Notes: generated from the letters alone by a model not told the origin. A stretch of DNA of 64,000 bases from Advenella sp. FME57 (GCF_014897675.1 NZ_JABUXU010000011.1:119298-183297); one strand, 5' to 3'. Shown: positions 16,816 to 26,370, counted from the first letter of the stretch. A program made the numbers and translations.

Positions 16816-17670
16816 ATGAATGTGCTTGTCGTTTATGCGCACCCCGAACCCCGTTCGCTGAACGGGTCGATAAAAAATTTCATTGTCCAGCGGCTTGAGC
16901 TTGCAGGCCATACGGTCCGGGTTTCGGATCTGTATGCCATGCAGTGGAAGAGCGCATTGGATCCCCAGGACAATCGCTCACCGACGCCGGGGGCGCGCTT
17001 TGATCCTTCTTTTGATTCCAAGCTGGCGTTCGAGAACGGTACGCAGAGTATCGACATCGAACAGGAGCAAAAAAAATTGCTGTGGGCCGATGCGGTCATC
17101 CTGCAATTTCCGCTTTGGTGGTATTCAATGCCGGCGATTCTCAAGGGCTGGGTGGATCGCGTCTATGCTTATGGTTTTGCCTATGGCGTGGGAGAGCACT
17201 CGGACACGCATTGGGGCGACCGTTTTGGGCAAGGGGTGCTGGCCGGCAAACGCGCCATGCTGGTGGTAACCGCCGGTGGCTGGTCGTCGCACTATGAGCC
17301 GCGTGGCATTAATGGCCCGATCAATGACATCCTGTTTCCCATTCAGCACGGTATCCTGTTTTATCCGGGCTTTGATGTGTTGCCACCGCATGTGATCTAC
17401 CGCACGGGCAAAATCGATGCAGCGGCGTATGCCAACGTGTGCGATGAGCTTGGACAGCGGCTGGATGCGCTTTGGACGACAGCGCCCATAGCGTTTCGCA
17501 AGCAAAACGCCGGGGACTATCGCATTCCGCAATTGACGCTGCGCTCGGAGCTGGCCCAGGGAGAGGTCGGTTTCGGTATTCATGTTTCACGTCCCGACGA
17601 AAATGGCTTGCCGAAACAACGGGCGTCCGTTGAGCAATATGATCTTTTGCACGTCGAGCCAACGCGCTAA
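16816..17670 (+). CDS. NAD(P)H-dependent flavodoxin-like oxidoreductase (NQO1/MdaB group)
   Basis: 284 residues. Flavodoxin-like fold with MNVLVVYAHPEPRSLNGSI at the start, and the FMN/FAD-binding LLWADAVILQFPLWWYSMPAILKGWVDRVYAYGFAYG. The length and YEPRGINGPIND region place it with NQO1-like quinone reductases and KefF-type proteins. It reduces quinones by two electrons and so avoids semiquinone radicals. The 40-residue tail after 240 is an extension. Good ribosome site (AAGGA). Probably induced through the divergent LysR protein; an intrinsic terminator follows. Confidence 0.88.
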   Translation: MNVLVVYAHPEPRSLNGSIKNFIVQRLELAGHTVRVSDLYAMQWKSALDPQDNRSPTPGARFDPSFDSKLAFENGTQSIDIEQEQKKLLWADAVILQFPLWWYSMPAILKGWVDRVYAYGFAYGVGEHSDTHWGDRFGQGVLAGKRAMLVVTAGGWSSHYEPRGINGPINDILFPIQHGILFYPGFDVLPPHVIYRTGKIDAAAYANVCDELGQRLDALWTTAPIAFRKQNAGDYRIPQLTLRSELAQGEVGFGIHVSRPDENGLPKQRASVEQYDLLHVEPTR

Positions 17671-17713
17671 ACGCTTAATGTTACGCTTATTCGTTGTCAA
17701 ATCGTTAAAGAGT

Positions 17714-17748
17714 AAGACACCCGGGTTCAGGTGTCTTGCCGGTTTTTT
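17714..17748 (+). terminator. Rho-independent terminator after the oxidoreductase gene
   Basis: AAGACACC (17714-17721) pairs with GGTGTCTT (17730-17737), followed by GCCGG and TTTTTT. Textbook stem and T-run 44 bp after the stop codon. Confidence 0.85.
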
Positions 17749-17907
17749 CGTTGCGAATCATCCATATAGAAAGTAAAAGGGGCAAAAATCGGTACGTTCT
17801 GCGATTACATAATCACGTATTTAATGATGCTCTGTAATGACCTTCCCTTTGAAAACGCGAAGAATGAAAGCGCTAGATTTGTAAACCCATCTTCAAAGGA
17901 AGGTTAT

Positions 17908-18138
17908 ATGACGAAAAGATTGACTCGCTCGCTGTTTCTGGTTGCCACTTTTGCCGGCGTGGCCGCACTGGCTGGTTGCGCAGGCAGTGGTTACGATTCC
18001 GGAGCCTCAACCTCAACGGACACCAGTGCGCAAGCGCCCATGACGTCTGGCTCGCCAACAACTGATTCTATGCAAACTGCGCCAGCGCCAACGACTCAGT
18101 CCACGCCAACCGCACCCGCGCCCACGGCACAACCCTGA
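17908..18138 (+). CDS. Small Thr/Pro/Ala-rich lipoprotein, hypothetical
   Basis: 76 residues. A lipoprotein signal (RLTRSLFLVATFAGVAALAGC, Cys24 as lipidation site) is followed by a low-complexity tail rich in Ser, Thr, Pro and Ala (TTQSTPTAPAPTAQP). ATG 17908 follows AAGGAAGG with 6 nt spacing; the frame opens earlier but without a site. The tail looks like an unstructured tether of a cell-envelope lipoprotein. Function unknown. Stands alone between two gene-free stretches. Confidence 0.75.
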   Translation: MTKRLTRSLFLVATFAGVAALAGCAGSGYDSGASTSTDTSAQAPMTSGSPTTDSMQTAPAPTTQSTPTAPAPTAQP

Positions 18139-18716
18139 AATGTCCCGCGCAAGGCCAATAGCAGCGTCTGACGATAGCAATATCCGTTAGTCCTCAATGC
18201 GTTATTGCGCAAGACATTGATCGAGATATGGCACTCAATGCCATATCTCGTGACACGCCCATGTCCGGTTCGGGTTCTCTCTCAAGACATCCCACGGCTC
18301 GATTCAGTGTCAGTGTATTAGAGCAATAAACCAATACGCATCGTCCAAAATAAAATAATCATCAGCCAACACCGAACAATCGGCTCCGGCAAAAGGGCGT
18401 TGTGCTCAGCGTTCCTTACTTTTAGCTATTTGCGGGCCATGGCGCTTGATGCCATTGCCTGCCGGCCTGTCGCAGACCGCATCACTGTTTGGCGCTGTTT
18501 CTGGTTTGTCATTACCCCTTTTGACTATTCGCATGGTTTTTGCAGCGTCTCTTTGACGAGAATTCAAAAAATGTCAATCGCAATCTCTTACCGACGCTCG
18601 GCGGACCGATGCGCTGGGGCCACGCGAAGCCGGTAAGGATGTAAACTTGACCCCACGCTACTGATTTGTGCCGGTTATGCCGGTCTCTGTCCAACTCGTC
18701 CGATTCAAGGAAAGCT
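18139..18716. other. Gene-free stretch with one strong hairpin
   Basis: 578 bp between the small lipoprotein and ilvD. Short open frames here look non-coding. The one clear structure is a perfect 12-bp hairpin at 18222-18250 (listed separately). The ilvD promoter must lie in the right half, but I see no convincing -35/-10 pair or leader peptide with branched-chain codons. Confidence 0.5.
18222..18250. terminator. Perfect 12-bp hairpin, possibly terminator-like
   Basis: CGAGATATGGCA (18222-18233) pairs with TGCCATATCTCG (18239-18250) around a 5-nt loop CTCAA. No T-run on either side. It may end the lipoprotein transcript or be an operator or small-RNA element. Confidence 0.45.
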
Positions 18717-20402
18717 ATGAACTCGTCCAAACGTCTGCGCTCTGCAAACATCACACAAGGCCCGGCGCGTGCGCCGAACCGCTCCATGTATTACGCGCTG
18801 GGATACAAGGAAGAAGACTTCGTCAAGCCCATGGTCGGCGTGGCCAATGGCTATAGCACCATCACGCCCTGTAACAGCGGCTTGCAAAAACTGGCCGATG
18901 CGGCGATCGCAGCCATTGAGTCCTCGGGAGGCAATGCCCAGGTATTTGGCACGCCCACCATTTCCGATGGGATGGCCATGGGGACTGAAGGCATGAAGTA
19001 TTCGCTGGTTTCGCGTGAAGTGATTTCAGACTGCGTTGAAACCTGCGTGCAGGGTCAGTGGATGGACGGCGTCGTGGTGATCGGCGGCTGCGACAAGAAC
19101 ATGCCCGGTGGCATGATGGGCATGCTGCGCGCCAATGTGCCCTCCATCTACGTATACGGCGGCACGATCTTGCCAGGGCGCCTTAACAATAAAGATTTGA
19201 ATATTGTCAGCGTTTTTGAGGCGGTGGGAGAGAACGCGGCGGGCCGCATGAGCGACGAGGAGCTGCGGCAGATTGAGTTGCATGCCATTCCTGGCCCCGG
19301 GTCTTGCGGCGGCATGTATACCGCCAACACCATGAGCTCTGCATTCGAAGCCATGGGCATGAGTCTGCCGTATTCATCGACCATGGCCAATGTGCACGAT
19401 GAAAAAACCGAATCGGCCAGTGAATCGGCCCGGGTGCTGATCAAGGCGATCGAACAGGATCTGAAACCGCGTGATATCGTGACCCGCCAATCCATCGAAA
19501 ATGCGGTCAGCGTCATCATGGCGACCGGCGGGTCTACCAATGCTGTGTTGCATATGCTGGCCATTGCTCATGCGGCCGATGTCGAGTGGACCATCGACGA
19601 TTTCGAGCGCGTGCGCCAGCGCGTGCCGGTTATTTGCGATCTGAAACCCAGCGGCCACTTCCTGGCCGTAGATTTTCACAAGGCGGGCGGGGTGCCGCAG
19701 GTCATGAAGCTCCTGCTGAACGCCGGGCTGATTAACGGCGACTGCATCACGATTACAGGACAGACGATTGCACAGATGCTTGAAAACGTGCCGGACACGC
19801 CCGCAGCAGACCAGCAAGTGATCAAGACCATCGATCAGGCTTTGTACAAACAGGGGCACCTGGCCATCCTGAAAGGCAACCTGTCGCCAGATGGCGCGGT
19901 AGCCAAAATAACCGGCCTCAAAAACCCCGTCATTACCGGCCCGGCGCGCGTGTTCGATGACGAGCAATCTGCACTGCAAGCCATTCTGGATGGCAAGATC
20001 AAGGCAGGCGACGTGATGGTGCTGCGTTACCTTGGCCCCAAGGGCGGCCCGGGCATGCCCGAAATGCTGGCTCCCACGGGCGCATTGATTGGTGCGGGCC
20101 TGGGCGATTCGGTCGGCCTGATCACCGATGGGCGATTCTCGGGCGGGACCTGGGGGATGGTGGTGGGCCACGTGACGCCCGAAGCTGCCGTGGGCGGGAC
20201 CATTGCCCTGGTTCAGGAAGGCGATGCCATCACGATCGACGCGCACCAATTGTTATTGCAGTTGAATGTACCTGAGGCAGATATTGATGCACGTCGGGCA
20301 AAGTGGACGGCGCCCAAACCCCGTTACTTGCGAGGCGTTCAGGCCAAGTTTGCGTTCAATGCGTCGCCCGCAAGCACCGGCGCGGTGCTGGACAAGTTCT
20401 GA
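18717..20402 (+). CDS. ilvD: Dihydroxy-acid dehydratase
   Basis: 561 residues. IlvD dehydrates 2,3-dihydroxyisovalerate and its methyl analogue, a late step of valine, leucine and isoleucine synthesis. The Fe-S ligands are in [14 protein letters not shown] and [13 protein letters not shown]; the C-terminal [19 protein letters not shown] is the ILVD/EDD signature. Start ATG 18717 follows AAGGAAAGC. The length fits the short [2Fe-2S]/[4Fe-4S] IlvD of Burkholderiales. It stands alone, which is common for ilvD. A sugar-acid dehydratase is the less likely alternative. Confidence 0.95.
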   Translation: MNSSKRLRSANITQGPARAPNRSMYYALGYKEEDFVKPMVGVANGYSTITPCNSGLQKLADAAIAAIESSGGNAQVFGTPTISDGMAMGTEGMKYSLVSREVISDCVETCVQGQWMDGVVVIGGCDKNMPGGMMGMLRANVPSIYVYGGTILPGRLNNKDLNIVSVFEAVGENAAGRMSDEELRQIELHAIPGPGSCGGMYTANTMSSAFEAMGMSLPYSSTMANVHDEKTESASESARVLIKAIEQDLKPRDIVTRQSIENAVSVIMATGGSTNAVLHMLAIAHAADVEWTIDDFERVRQRVPVICDLKPSGHFLAVDFHKAGGVPQVMKLLLNAGLINGDCITITGQTIAQMLENVPDTPAADQQVIKTIDQALYKQGHLAILKGNLSPDGAVAKITGLKNPVITGPARVFDDEQSALQAILDGKIKAGDVMVLRYLGPKGGPGMPEMLAPTGALIGAGLGDSVGLITDGRFSGGTWGMVVGHVTPEAAVGGTIALVQEGDAITIDAHQLLLQLNVPEADIDARRAKWTAPKPRYLRGVQAKFAFNASPASTGAVLDKF

Positions 20403-20420
20403 GCATGTTCTGAGTGCGCA

Positions 20421-20443
20421 AGCCAGGGCGCGTTGCCCTGGCT
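20421..20443 (+). terminator. Hairpin after ilvD
   Basis: AGCCAGGGC (20421-20429) and GCCCTGGCT (20435-20443), a perfect 9-bp stem with a 5-nt loop, 18 bp after the ilvD stop. No T-run; terminator-like. Confidence 0.5.
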
Positions 20444-20604
20444 GATATGGCGTAGTGATTTGTGGCGTTATTTGACGGGTGCGGCGAACGCGGCTTGGTA
20501 GCGCCACGGCATTGCAGTAAAGGCACCTGTAGCCACGGCCCGGTTGTACACCAGGAACATGCGACATTGTGCCTGCGCAATAGACGAGTGTATATTGACC
20601 ATTC

Positions 20605-20632
20605 GTGTAAACACATTTTCGTCGTGTACACT
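20605..20632. promoter_or_regulatory. GTGTAAACAC and CGTGTACACT dyads before the AraC gene
   Basis: Two dyads, GTGTAAACAC (about 20605-20614) and CGTGTACACT (20623-20632), lie 38 to 65 bp upstream of the AraC start codon. The decamer CGTGTACACT is identical to a site in the nicotinate dehydrogenase promoter at 32304-32313, and both resemble the nicC palindrome at 27666. This suggests a common regulator, perhaps the MarR protein at 28217. Confidence 0.5.
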
Positions 20633-20669
20633 TCATTTACAAGATATCAACAATTTCAGAGGTCACACC

Positions 20670-21560
20670 ATGAGTGCCCTGGCACATGCGATCAATGCCT
20701 TTGCCCCCGCGGATGGGGATCACGTCACGCCTATCCCATCGCTCACGTTCCATCGCCGCCAGTCGCCTACTGATCCGCTGCATTGCATCTATGGTTTTGG
20801 CCTGGGTGTGGTCGCGCAAGGCGCCAAACAAGTCACGCTTGTCGACCGGGTGGTTGAATATGGGCCCAGCCAGTGCCTGTTGACCACCATCGATCTGCCG
20901 GTGTTCTCACGCGTGACCCAGGCCAGTATGCGAGAGCCATATCTTGGTTTGATGCTGGCGCTGGATACCCATTCGATCGTGCAGATTGCCGCTGAAATGC
21001 AATTGCTTCAGCCGGCCAAGGATACTGCCTGTCAGCCCGTGACGGTACAAAAGCTCGATAATGCGTTGGCCGATGCACTGATTCGCATGGTCAATCTGCT
21101 CAACGAGCCTGCGCTGGCGCCGCGCCTGGCGCCTTTGATTCAACAGGAAATTACGATCCGTCTGCTGACCGGCCCGCATGGCCCGCAGTTGCTGCATCTG
21201 GTGGCGGCCGGTTCGCCCAGCCAGAAAATTGCCAAGGCCGTGGCCTGGCTCAAACAGAATTACACGCAACCGATGCATGCCGATGAGCTGGCGGCCCGTG
21301 CGGGAATGAGTTCGTCTACATTCCGACACCATTTTCGCGCCATTACCGGCATGAGCCCGTTGCAATTTCAAAAGCAATTGCGGCTGCAGCAAGCCCGGCA
21401 ATTGATGCTCAACCAGAATCTGGATGCCGGCCACGTGGGCGGACTGGTCGGGTATGAAAGCGCCTCGCAATTTAATCGCGAATACAGTCGCCTTTTTGGC
21501 GCGCCGCCCCAGCGCGACGTCAGGCGTATGCGAGTAAGCACAAGCCAGTCCTCACAGTAA
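20670..21560 (+). CDS. AraC-family transcriptional regulator (AraC_N type)
   Basis: 296 residues. The N-terminal 190 residues match the AraC_N (YqhC-like) sensor domain; the C-terminal part holds the two AraC helix-turn-helix motifs (MHADELAARAGMSSSTFRHHFRAITGMSPLQFQKQLRLQQARQL, then GGLVGYESASQFNREYSRLFG). YqhC-like proteins often respond to aldehydes. ATG 20670 is chosen on length and homology, with AGAGG upstream. The following molybdenum hydroxylase pair is the likely target. GTGTACAC-type dyads upstream hint at control by the nic regulator. Confidence 0.88.
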   Translation: MSALAHAINAFAPADGDHVTPIPSLTFHRRQSPTDPLHCIYGFGLGVVAQGAKQVTLVDRVVEYGPSQCLLTTIDLPVFSRVTQASMREPYLGLMLALDTHSIVQIAAEMQLLQPAKDTACQPVTVQKLDNALADALIRMVNLLNEPALAPRLAPLIQQEITIRLLTGPHGPQLLHLVAAGSPSQKIAKAVAWLKQNYTQPMHADELAARAGMSSSTFRHHFRAITGMSPLQFQKQLRLQQARQLMLNQNLDAGHVGGLVGYESASQFNREYSRLFGAPPQRDVRRMRVSTSQSSQ

Positions 21561-22065
21561 GGCACCAGGCGTGCGCGCCAGGCGCGACCGCAGCTGCATG
21601 CCAATTGTCGTTGCACAGGGACCTCCGGACTGTATGCCATGTGTAATTGGCAGACGCCCTGCGTTCGAATTCGGGCAATAAAGGTAATATCCACGACCTC
21701 CCAACATGCGTTCGCTGGGCACTATTGCAAGGCGCCGGAAACTCAACTGTGCCTGGCCGGCTCAGCGAATTAGGCAAAAATTACGGAGAATTGGGCAATT
21801 TGTCCGGTAATTCCGAACCTATAATGGCTTGACATCATAGGCAGCTTGCCTGCTCTGACACCGGGTCCGGATGACAGCCAACGCCTGTTGCGTCGCTTGT
21901 TCTCCCGATCCTCGGGCAGGGGCAGGCCGGGCACCGACGGTCTGTTCGGCACGCGAAGACTGGCGATGTGCTCAATCCTGTTGTATTCCCTTCTCAATCC
22001 TTCCTCCTTCGATGCAAGTCGTTGCGAATTCCTGATGCAGTTTAATTACGGAGAGCTATCTCATC
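21561..22065. other. Gene-free leader region before iorA-like gene
   Basis: 505 bp with no credible gene. It contains a long-range inverted repeat (TGCCAATT at 21599-21606, AATTGGCA at 21645-21652) that may end the AraC transcript, and a candidate promoter with dyad at 21779-21825 (listed separately). If that promoter is real the hydroxylase mRNA has a leader of roughly 240 nt. Confidence 0.5.
21779..21825 (+). promoter_or_regulatory. Candidate promoter with dyad for the molybdenum hydroxylase genes
   Basis: AATTAC (21779-21784) and GTAATT (21807-21812) frame a longer imperfect dyad, followed by TATAAT at 21820-21825. No good -35 is seen, which fits an activator-dependent promoter such as one used by the AraC protein encoded upstream. 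Inference from position. Confidence 0.4.
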
Positions 22066-22539
22066 ATGAGTATCCTCAATATCAATGGCAGTGACCATAC
22101 AGTTGACGTCGATCCTGGTACGCCGGTTCTTTGGGCGTTGCGCGATGCGCTGGATATGACCGGAACGAAATTCGGCTGCGGCGCTGCGCTGTGCGGCGCC
22201 TGTACTGTGCATCTGGACGGTCAGGCCATCCGTTCCTGTGTCACGCCAATCTCGGCAGTCCAGGGAAAAAAAATCACAACCATCGAAGCGGTGACAGACG
22301 GCAGCGACCCGGTAGGCGCCGCTGTACACGCGGCGTGGGTCAAACATGATGTGGCGCAATGCGGCTACTGCCAGAGTGGCCAGATCATGAGCGCGACCGC
22401 CTTTCTCAAAAGCAGGCCAAAGGGCAATCAGCCTACTGTCGATGAGATAGATGCAGCCATGGCCGGCAATATCTGCCGCTGCGGCACCTATACCCGCATT
22501 CGCGCTGCCATTGCCGATGCTGCCCAAACCCTTGCCTGA
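22066..22539 (+). CDS. Molybdenum hydroxylase 2Fe-2S subunit (isoquinoline 1-oxidoreductase alpha-like)
   Basis: 157 residues. N-terminal plant-type ferredoxin cluster in KFGCGAALCGACTVHLDG with the later Cys of IRSCVTP, and the C-terminal second cluster in QCGYCQSGQIM and NICRCGTYTRIR. This is the small subunit of xanthine-oxidase-family hydroxylases. It pairs with the large subunit 12 bp downstream, as in IorAB of Brevundimonas, which hydroxylates isoquinoline next to the ring nitrogen. The real substrate may be an aldehyde or N-heterocycle; no FAD subunit is present, so electrons probably go to a cytochrome. Confidence 0.92.
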   Translation: MSILNINGSDHTVDVDPGTPVLWALRDALDMTGTKFGCGAALCGACTVHLDGQAIRSCVTPISAVQGKKITTIEAVTDGSDPVGAAVHAAWVKHDVAQCGYCQSGQIMSATAFLKSRPKGNQPTVDEIDAAMAGNICRCGTYTRIRAAIADAAQTLA

Positions 22540-22551
22540 ACGGAGTCCTGC

Positions 22552-24798
22552 ATGTCGAACAATACTTTTTATAGTGAATTGCCCCGCGCACTGCAACATA
22601 TTCTAGAGCAAGGGCAGGCAGCCAGCCGTCCTCCTCTCGCCCGTCGCAGTTTTCTGAAGATGGTGGGTGCAGGCGGCCTGGCAATAGGCGCATTCCCCCA
22701 TGTACTCATGGCGCAAGACGCAAAAGGGGCTGAGGCTGCAGCGCCAGCGCTCAAGCCGGGCCAGCAGCCATCTGCATTCGTGCACATCGCCCCCAGTGGC
22801 GAGGTGACGGTAACGATCAACCGCCTGGAATTTGGCCAGGGTGTGCAAACGGGCCTGCCGATGATTCTGGCAGAAGAGCTGGATGCTGACTGGAGCCTTG
22901 TGCGCAGCCGCAACGGCAGCAACGATATTGCATACCAGGATCCACTGTTTGGCATGCACCTGACCGGTGGATCAACGTCAATCAAGCACAGCTATACCCA
23001 ATACCGCGAACTTGGCGCCCGTGCGCGGGCCATGCTGATGTCCGCCGCGGCTCAGCGTTGGAAAGTGGACGTAGCCAGTGTGCGCACACAAGCAGGCACG
23101 GTGCTCGGCCCGGAGGGCCGCCAGGCCAGTTATGGCGAGTTGGCTGAAGCCGCCATGGCGCTTCCCGTGCCCGAGAAGGTCGAACTCAAGGACCCGAAAG
23201 CGTTTCGCATCATTGGCCAGGCTACGACGCGCATCGATGCAAAAGCCAAGAGCAGTGGGCAGCAGGATTTCGGTATCGATATGAATCTGCCGGGTCAATT
23301 GACCGCGGTGGTGGCGCATCCGCCGGTATTCGGCGCCAAGCTGGCTTCCATGGATGATGCTGCCGCGCGCGCCGTCAAAGGAGTCAAAGCGGTGCTGCGG
23401 GTCCCCGTCGATGGCGGTGGACAAGGCGTCACGGTTGTTGCGGATGGCTACTGGCAAGCCAAGCAGGGGCGCGACGCGCTCAAGCTGCAGTGGGATACGG
23501 CCAGCGTGGAGAAGGTAGACAGCGAAAAACAACTGGCTCAGTATAGGGAAATGGCTGACAAACCCGGTCCTCGTCTGTACGAAGCGGATATGTCGCCGCT
23601 GACCTCGGCGCCCCACAAGCTGGATGCCGAATTCTTCTTCCCGTATCTGGCCCACGCACCCATGGAGCCGTTGAACTGTACCGTTCAGGTGACAGACAGC
23701 GGCGCACAGTTGTGGGTTGGCACGCAAATGCCTGGCTTCGATGCCGCGGCCGCAGCCCGTGTGCTGGGCTTCAAGCCCGAGCAGATTCAGGTGAACGTAC
23801 AAACCGCCGGTGGCGGATTCGGTCGACGCGGCGTGGGTACCAGCGATTTTGTGGTGCTGGCTTGCGAGGTGGCCAAGGCAGCAAAAACGGCCGGCATCGA
23901 TGCACCGATCCGCACGCTCTGGAGCCGTGAGGACGATATGAAGGGCGGCTACTACCGGCCCGTGCATCTGCACCGCGCACGTATTGGCTTTGACGACAAC
24001 GGCAAGGTGTTGGCCTGGGACCATGTGCTGGTGGGTCAATCCATCGTCGCCGGTACGCCGCTTGAATCGATGATCAAAAACGGCATTGACGCCACTGCAA
24101 CCGAAGGGATGCGCGACCCGTACCCGCTGCCGATGCAATTGACAGTGCATCACCCCAAAGTGAATGTCCCCGTATTATGGTGGCGCAGTGTCGGGTCCAC
24201 ACATACGGCCTTTGTCATGGAAACGCTGATAGACGAGATTGCGCGAGCGACCAAACAGGACCCGGTTGCTTACCGGATGGGGCTTTTTGGCGACAAAAGC
24301 CCGCGCCACAAGGCTGCCCTGCAATTGGCGGTAGAGCGCAGCGGCTATGGCAAGACCACCTTGCCCGACGGGCATGCTTGGGGCGTAGCGGTGCATGAAT
24401 CCTTCAGCTCAGTGGTGGCGTACGTAGTCGAGGCCTCGGTGCAAGATGGAAAACCCGTGCTGCACCGCGCGACTGTTGGCGTGCACTGTAATCTTGCTGT
24501 CAACCCGCTCAGCGTGGAAGCGCAGGTACAGGGCGCTGCCATCATGGGCCTGTCGATGTGTCTGCCGGGCGCTGCCATTACCCTCAAGGACGGCGAGGTG
24601 CAGCAGAGCAATTTTGGCGACTTTAACGTACCGCGTATTACCGATGCGCCAGAGATCGCCGTGCATATTGTACCCAGTGCCGAACCGCCTACCGGTATGG
24701 GAGAGCCGGGACTGCCGCCTTTGGCGCCTGCCTTTGCGAACGCCATTGCCAGCATTACCGGAAAGCCATTGCGTAATCTTCCGTTCAAGCTGGGATGA
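22552..24798 (+). CDS. Molybdenum hydroxylase molybdopterin-binding subunit, Tat-exported (isoquinoline 1-oxidoreductase beta-like)
   Basis: 748 residues. Twin-arginine signal LARRSFLKMVGAGG at residues 29-42, so the complex is probably moved to the periplasm fully folded. The molybdopterin-binding regions are visible: NRLEFGQGVQTGLPMILAEEL, GGGFGRRGVGTSDF and the C-terminal GMGEPGLPPLAPAFANAI with the catalytic Glu. It forms a two-gene unit with the 2Fe-2S subunit. It belongs to the IorB/aldehyde dehydrogenase group that lacks an FAD subunit. A terminator with a 14-bp stem follows. Substrate unknown; the nearby nic genes make an N-heterocycle plausible. Confidence 0.9.
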   Translation: MSNNTFYSELPRALQHILEQGQAASRPPLARRSFLKMVGAGGLAIGAFPHVLMAQDAKGAEAAAPALKPGQQPSAFVHIAPSGEVTVTINRLEFGQGVQTGLPMILAEELDADWSLVRSRNGSNDIAYQDPLFGMHLTGGSTSIKHSYTQYRELGARARAMLMSAAAQRWKVDVASVRTQAGTVLGPEGRQASYGELAEAAMALPVPEKVELKDPKAFRIIGQATTRIDAKAKSSGQQDFGIDMNLPGQLTAVVAHPPVFGAKLASMDDAAARAVKGVKAVLRVPVDGGGQGVTVVADGYWQAKQGRDALKLQWDTASVEKVDSEKQLAQYREMADKPGPRLYEADMSPLTSAPHKLDAEFFFPYLAHAPMEPLNCTVQVTDSGAQLWVGTQMPGFDAAAAARVLGFKPEQIQVNVQTAGGGFGRRGVGTSDFVVLACEVAKAAKTAGIDAPIRTLWSREDDMKGGYYRPVHLHRARIGFDDNGKVLAWDHVLVGQSIVAGTPLESMIKNGIDATATEGMRDPYPLPMQLTVHHPKVNVPVLWWRSVGSTHTAFVMETLIDEIARATKQDPVAYRMGLFGDKSPRHKAALQLAVERSGYGKTTLPDGHAWGVAVHESFSSVVAYVVEASVQDGKPVLHRATVGVHCNLAVNPLSVEAQVQGAAIMGLSMCLPGAAITLKDGEVQQSNFGDFNVPRITDAPEIAVHIVPSAEPPTGMGEPGLPPLAPAFANAIASITGKPLRNLPFKLG

Positions 24799-24837
24799 AT
24801 ACGTCAGGGCCTGAGGTCCTGATCCTGCTGATGCAGA

Positions 24838-24914
24838 GGCAGCACCGCTGATGACCAATACCGTGCAACTGTTCAGACCAGCGCACGTTATTTCAGCGGT
24901 GCTGCCTTTTCTTT
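24838..24914 (+). terminator. Long-loop terminator after the molybdenum hydroxylase genes
   Basis: A perfect 14-bp stem: GGCAGCACCGCTGA (24838-24851) pairs with TCAGCGGTGCTGCC (24893-24906) across a 41-nt loop, followed by TTTTCTTT. Stem and T-run fit an intrinsic terminator, though the loop is unusually long. Confidence 0.7.
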
Positions 24915-24986
24915 ATGGCGGCCCGGTACGGGACGCCATGATGGTGGGCAGCTACGCCTGCATGCAGCCGCCGTCGCCCTTATGCA

Positions 24987-25025
24987 AAAAGCCTCTGCGA
25001 TCATGTCCGGATCGCAGAGGCTTTT
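24987..25025. terminator. Bidirectional terminator between iorB-like gene and nicT-like gene
   Basis: AAAAGCCTCTGCGAT (24987-25001) pairs with ATCGCAGAGGCTTTT (25011-25025), a 15-bp perfect stem with A and T ends so that it can work on both strands. It closes the minus-strand nic transcript and backs up the plus-strand one. Confidence 0.88.
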
Positions 25026-25053
25026 ATGACGGCACCACAATTTTATAGCAGGG

Positions 25054-26370
25054 TTAGCGATTGACCAATTTGGCCGGAAAGGCCGCCATCACAAGCACGG
25101 CGTTGAGCAACAGGCACACGGCAAAGAACCACAAGGCGGCATGTGCAGTGCCGGTCAAATCGGTCGCCCAGCCAATCAGCGAGTTGCTGACCAGACCGGC
25201 AATATTGGCAATCGAGCAGGCCAGGGCAAAACCGGTGGCCGCAGCGGTGCCCTTAAGAAACGTTGCAGGCAGGCTGAAGAAGACCGGTACTGCACCGAGC
25301 AATGCGCAGGAGGCAACGGTAAAGGTCACAACAGTCAGGATCAGGTTGCTTGAAACGAATGTGCTGCACGTCAGGGCGATCGCGCCTACGGTGAGCGGGA
25401 TCGATAAATGCCAGCGGCGCTCACGACGGCGGTCCGAGCTGGCGCCGATAGCCAGCATGCCAATCACACCCGCAATACTGGGAATGGCCGTGAGCAAACC
25501 AATGTCAAAGGTATCTGCGACCCCGGCATTACGGATGAACGTCGGCATCCAGAAGCCGATGGCATAGGCGCCCAGTAGAATCGAAAAATCAATACTGCCC
25601 AGCATCCACACTTTGATATTGAAAAAACCGTCTTTGAATGAATGCTTGCTATGTTTTCCTTCGGCGTTGTCGTGATCCAGATCGCGCTGCAACAGCGCCC
25701 GCTCTTCATTATTCAGCCATTTGGCTTTGTGATGATTATCCGGTAAAGCCCAGAACGTCAGGATGCCCAGCAGCACACTTGGAATGGATTCGAGCAAAAA
25801 TAGCCACTGCCAGCCGCGCAGGCCATGCAACTGATCAAAGTGGTTCATGATCCAGCCTGAAATAGGGCCGCCAATCACGCTCGATAGCGGCAGGCCAATC
25901 ATGAACAGGGCAATGATTTTTCCGCGGCGATAGGTGGGATACCAGGTTGTCAGGTAATACAGAACGCCAGGCAAAAAGCCCGCCTCGGCGGCGCCAAGGA
26001 AAAAGCGCAGGGTATAAAACTGCGTGGGCGTTGTCACGAACATGGTCAGACCAGACAGAATGCCCCAGGTAATCATGATCCGGGCGATCCACATTCGCGC
26101 GCCCACTTTTTCCAGGATCAGATTGCTGGGCACTTCGAAAATAATGTAGCCGACAAAAAACAGGCCCGCGCCCAGACCGTAGGCGGTAACGCTAAATTGC
26201 AGATCTTCCACCATTTGCAATTTGGCGAAACCGACGTTGATCCTGTCCAGGTATGCGGCAAGGTAACAGAAACACAGAAAGGGAATAAGGCGCCAGGTAA
26301 TTTTTGTATAGAGATCCTGGTTTGTTTCGCCGGTTTGGAGCAGTGGTGGGTTTGAAGTGGTCGAGTTCAC
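25054..26370 (-). CDS. nicT: MFS anion:cation symporter, nicotinate transporter NicT-like
   Basis: 438 residues, twelve membrane helices, ACS family of MFS: LIPFLCFCYLAAYLDRINVGFAK in TM1 and FFVGYIIFEVPSNLILEKVGARMWIARIMITWG. This family imports organic anions such as phthalate, galactarate and nicotinate. It follows nicC by 92 bp on the same strand, the same association as NicT in Pseudomonas putida. The start GTG at 26370 has AGGAGA at 7 nt; the frame is open to 26412 without a site. A CCGGATGA/TCATCCGG hairpin lies in the nicC-nicT spacer (26418-26448). Confidence 0.85.
   Translation of the reverse strand: MNSTTSNPPLLQTGETNQDLYTKITWRLIPFLCFCYLAAYLDRINVGFAKLQMVEDLQFSVTAYGLGAGLFFVGYIIFEVPSNLILEKVGARMWIARIMITWGILSGLTMFVTTPTQFYTLRFFLGAAEAGFLPGVLYYLTTWYPTYRRGKIIALFMIGLPLSSVIGGPISGWIMNHFDQLHGLRGWQWLFLLESIPSVLLGILTFWALPDNHHKAKWLNNEERALLQRDLDHDNAEGKHSKHSFKDGFFNIKVWMLGSIDFSILLGAYAIGFWMPTFIRNAGVADTFDIGLLTAIPSIAGVIGMLAIGASSDRRRERRWHLSIPLTVGAIALTCSTFVSSNLILTVVTFTVASCALLGAVPVFFSLPATFLKGTAAATGFALACSIANIAGLVSNSLIGWATDLTGTAHAALWFFAVCLLLNAVLVMAAFPAKLVNR

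Noticed and set aside
18400..18636. Open frame of 78 codons before ilvD, considered as leader peptide
   Set aside because: No run of Ile/Val/Leu codons and no attenuator hairpin with T-run behind it.
24851..25048. Open frame of 65 codons after the molybdenum hydroxylase genes
   Set aside because: It runs through both terminator hairpins and shows no protein-like composition.
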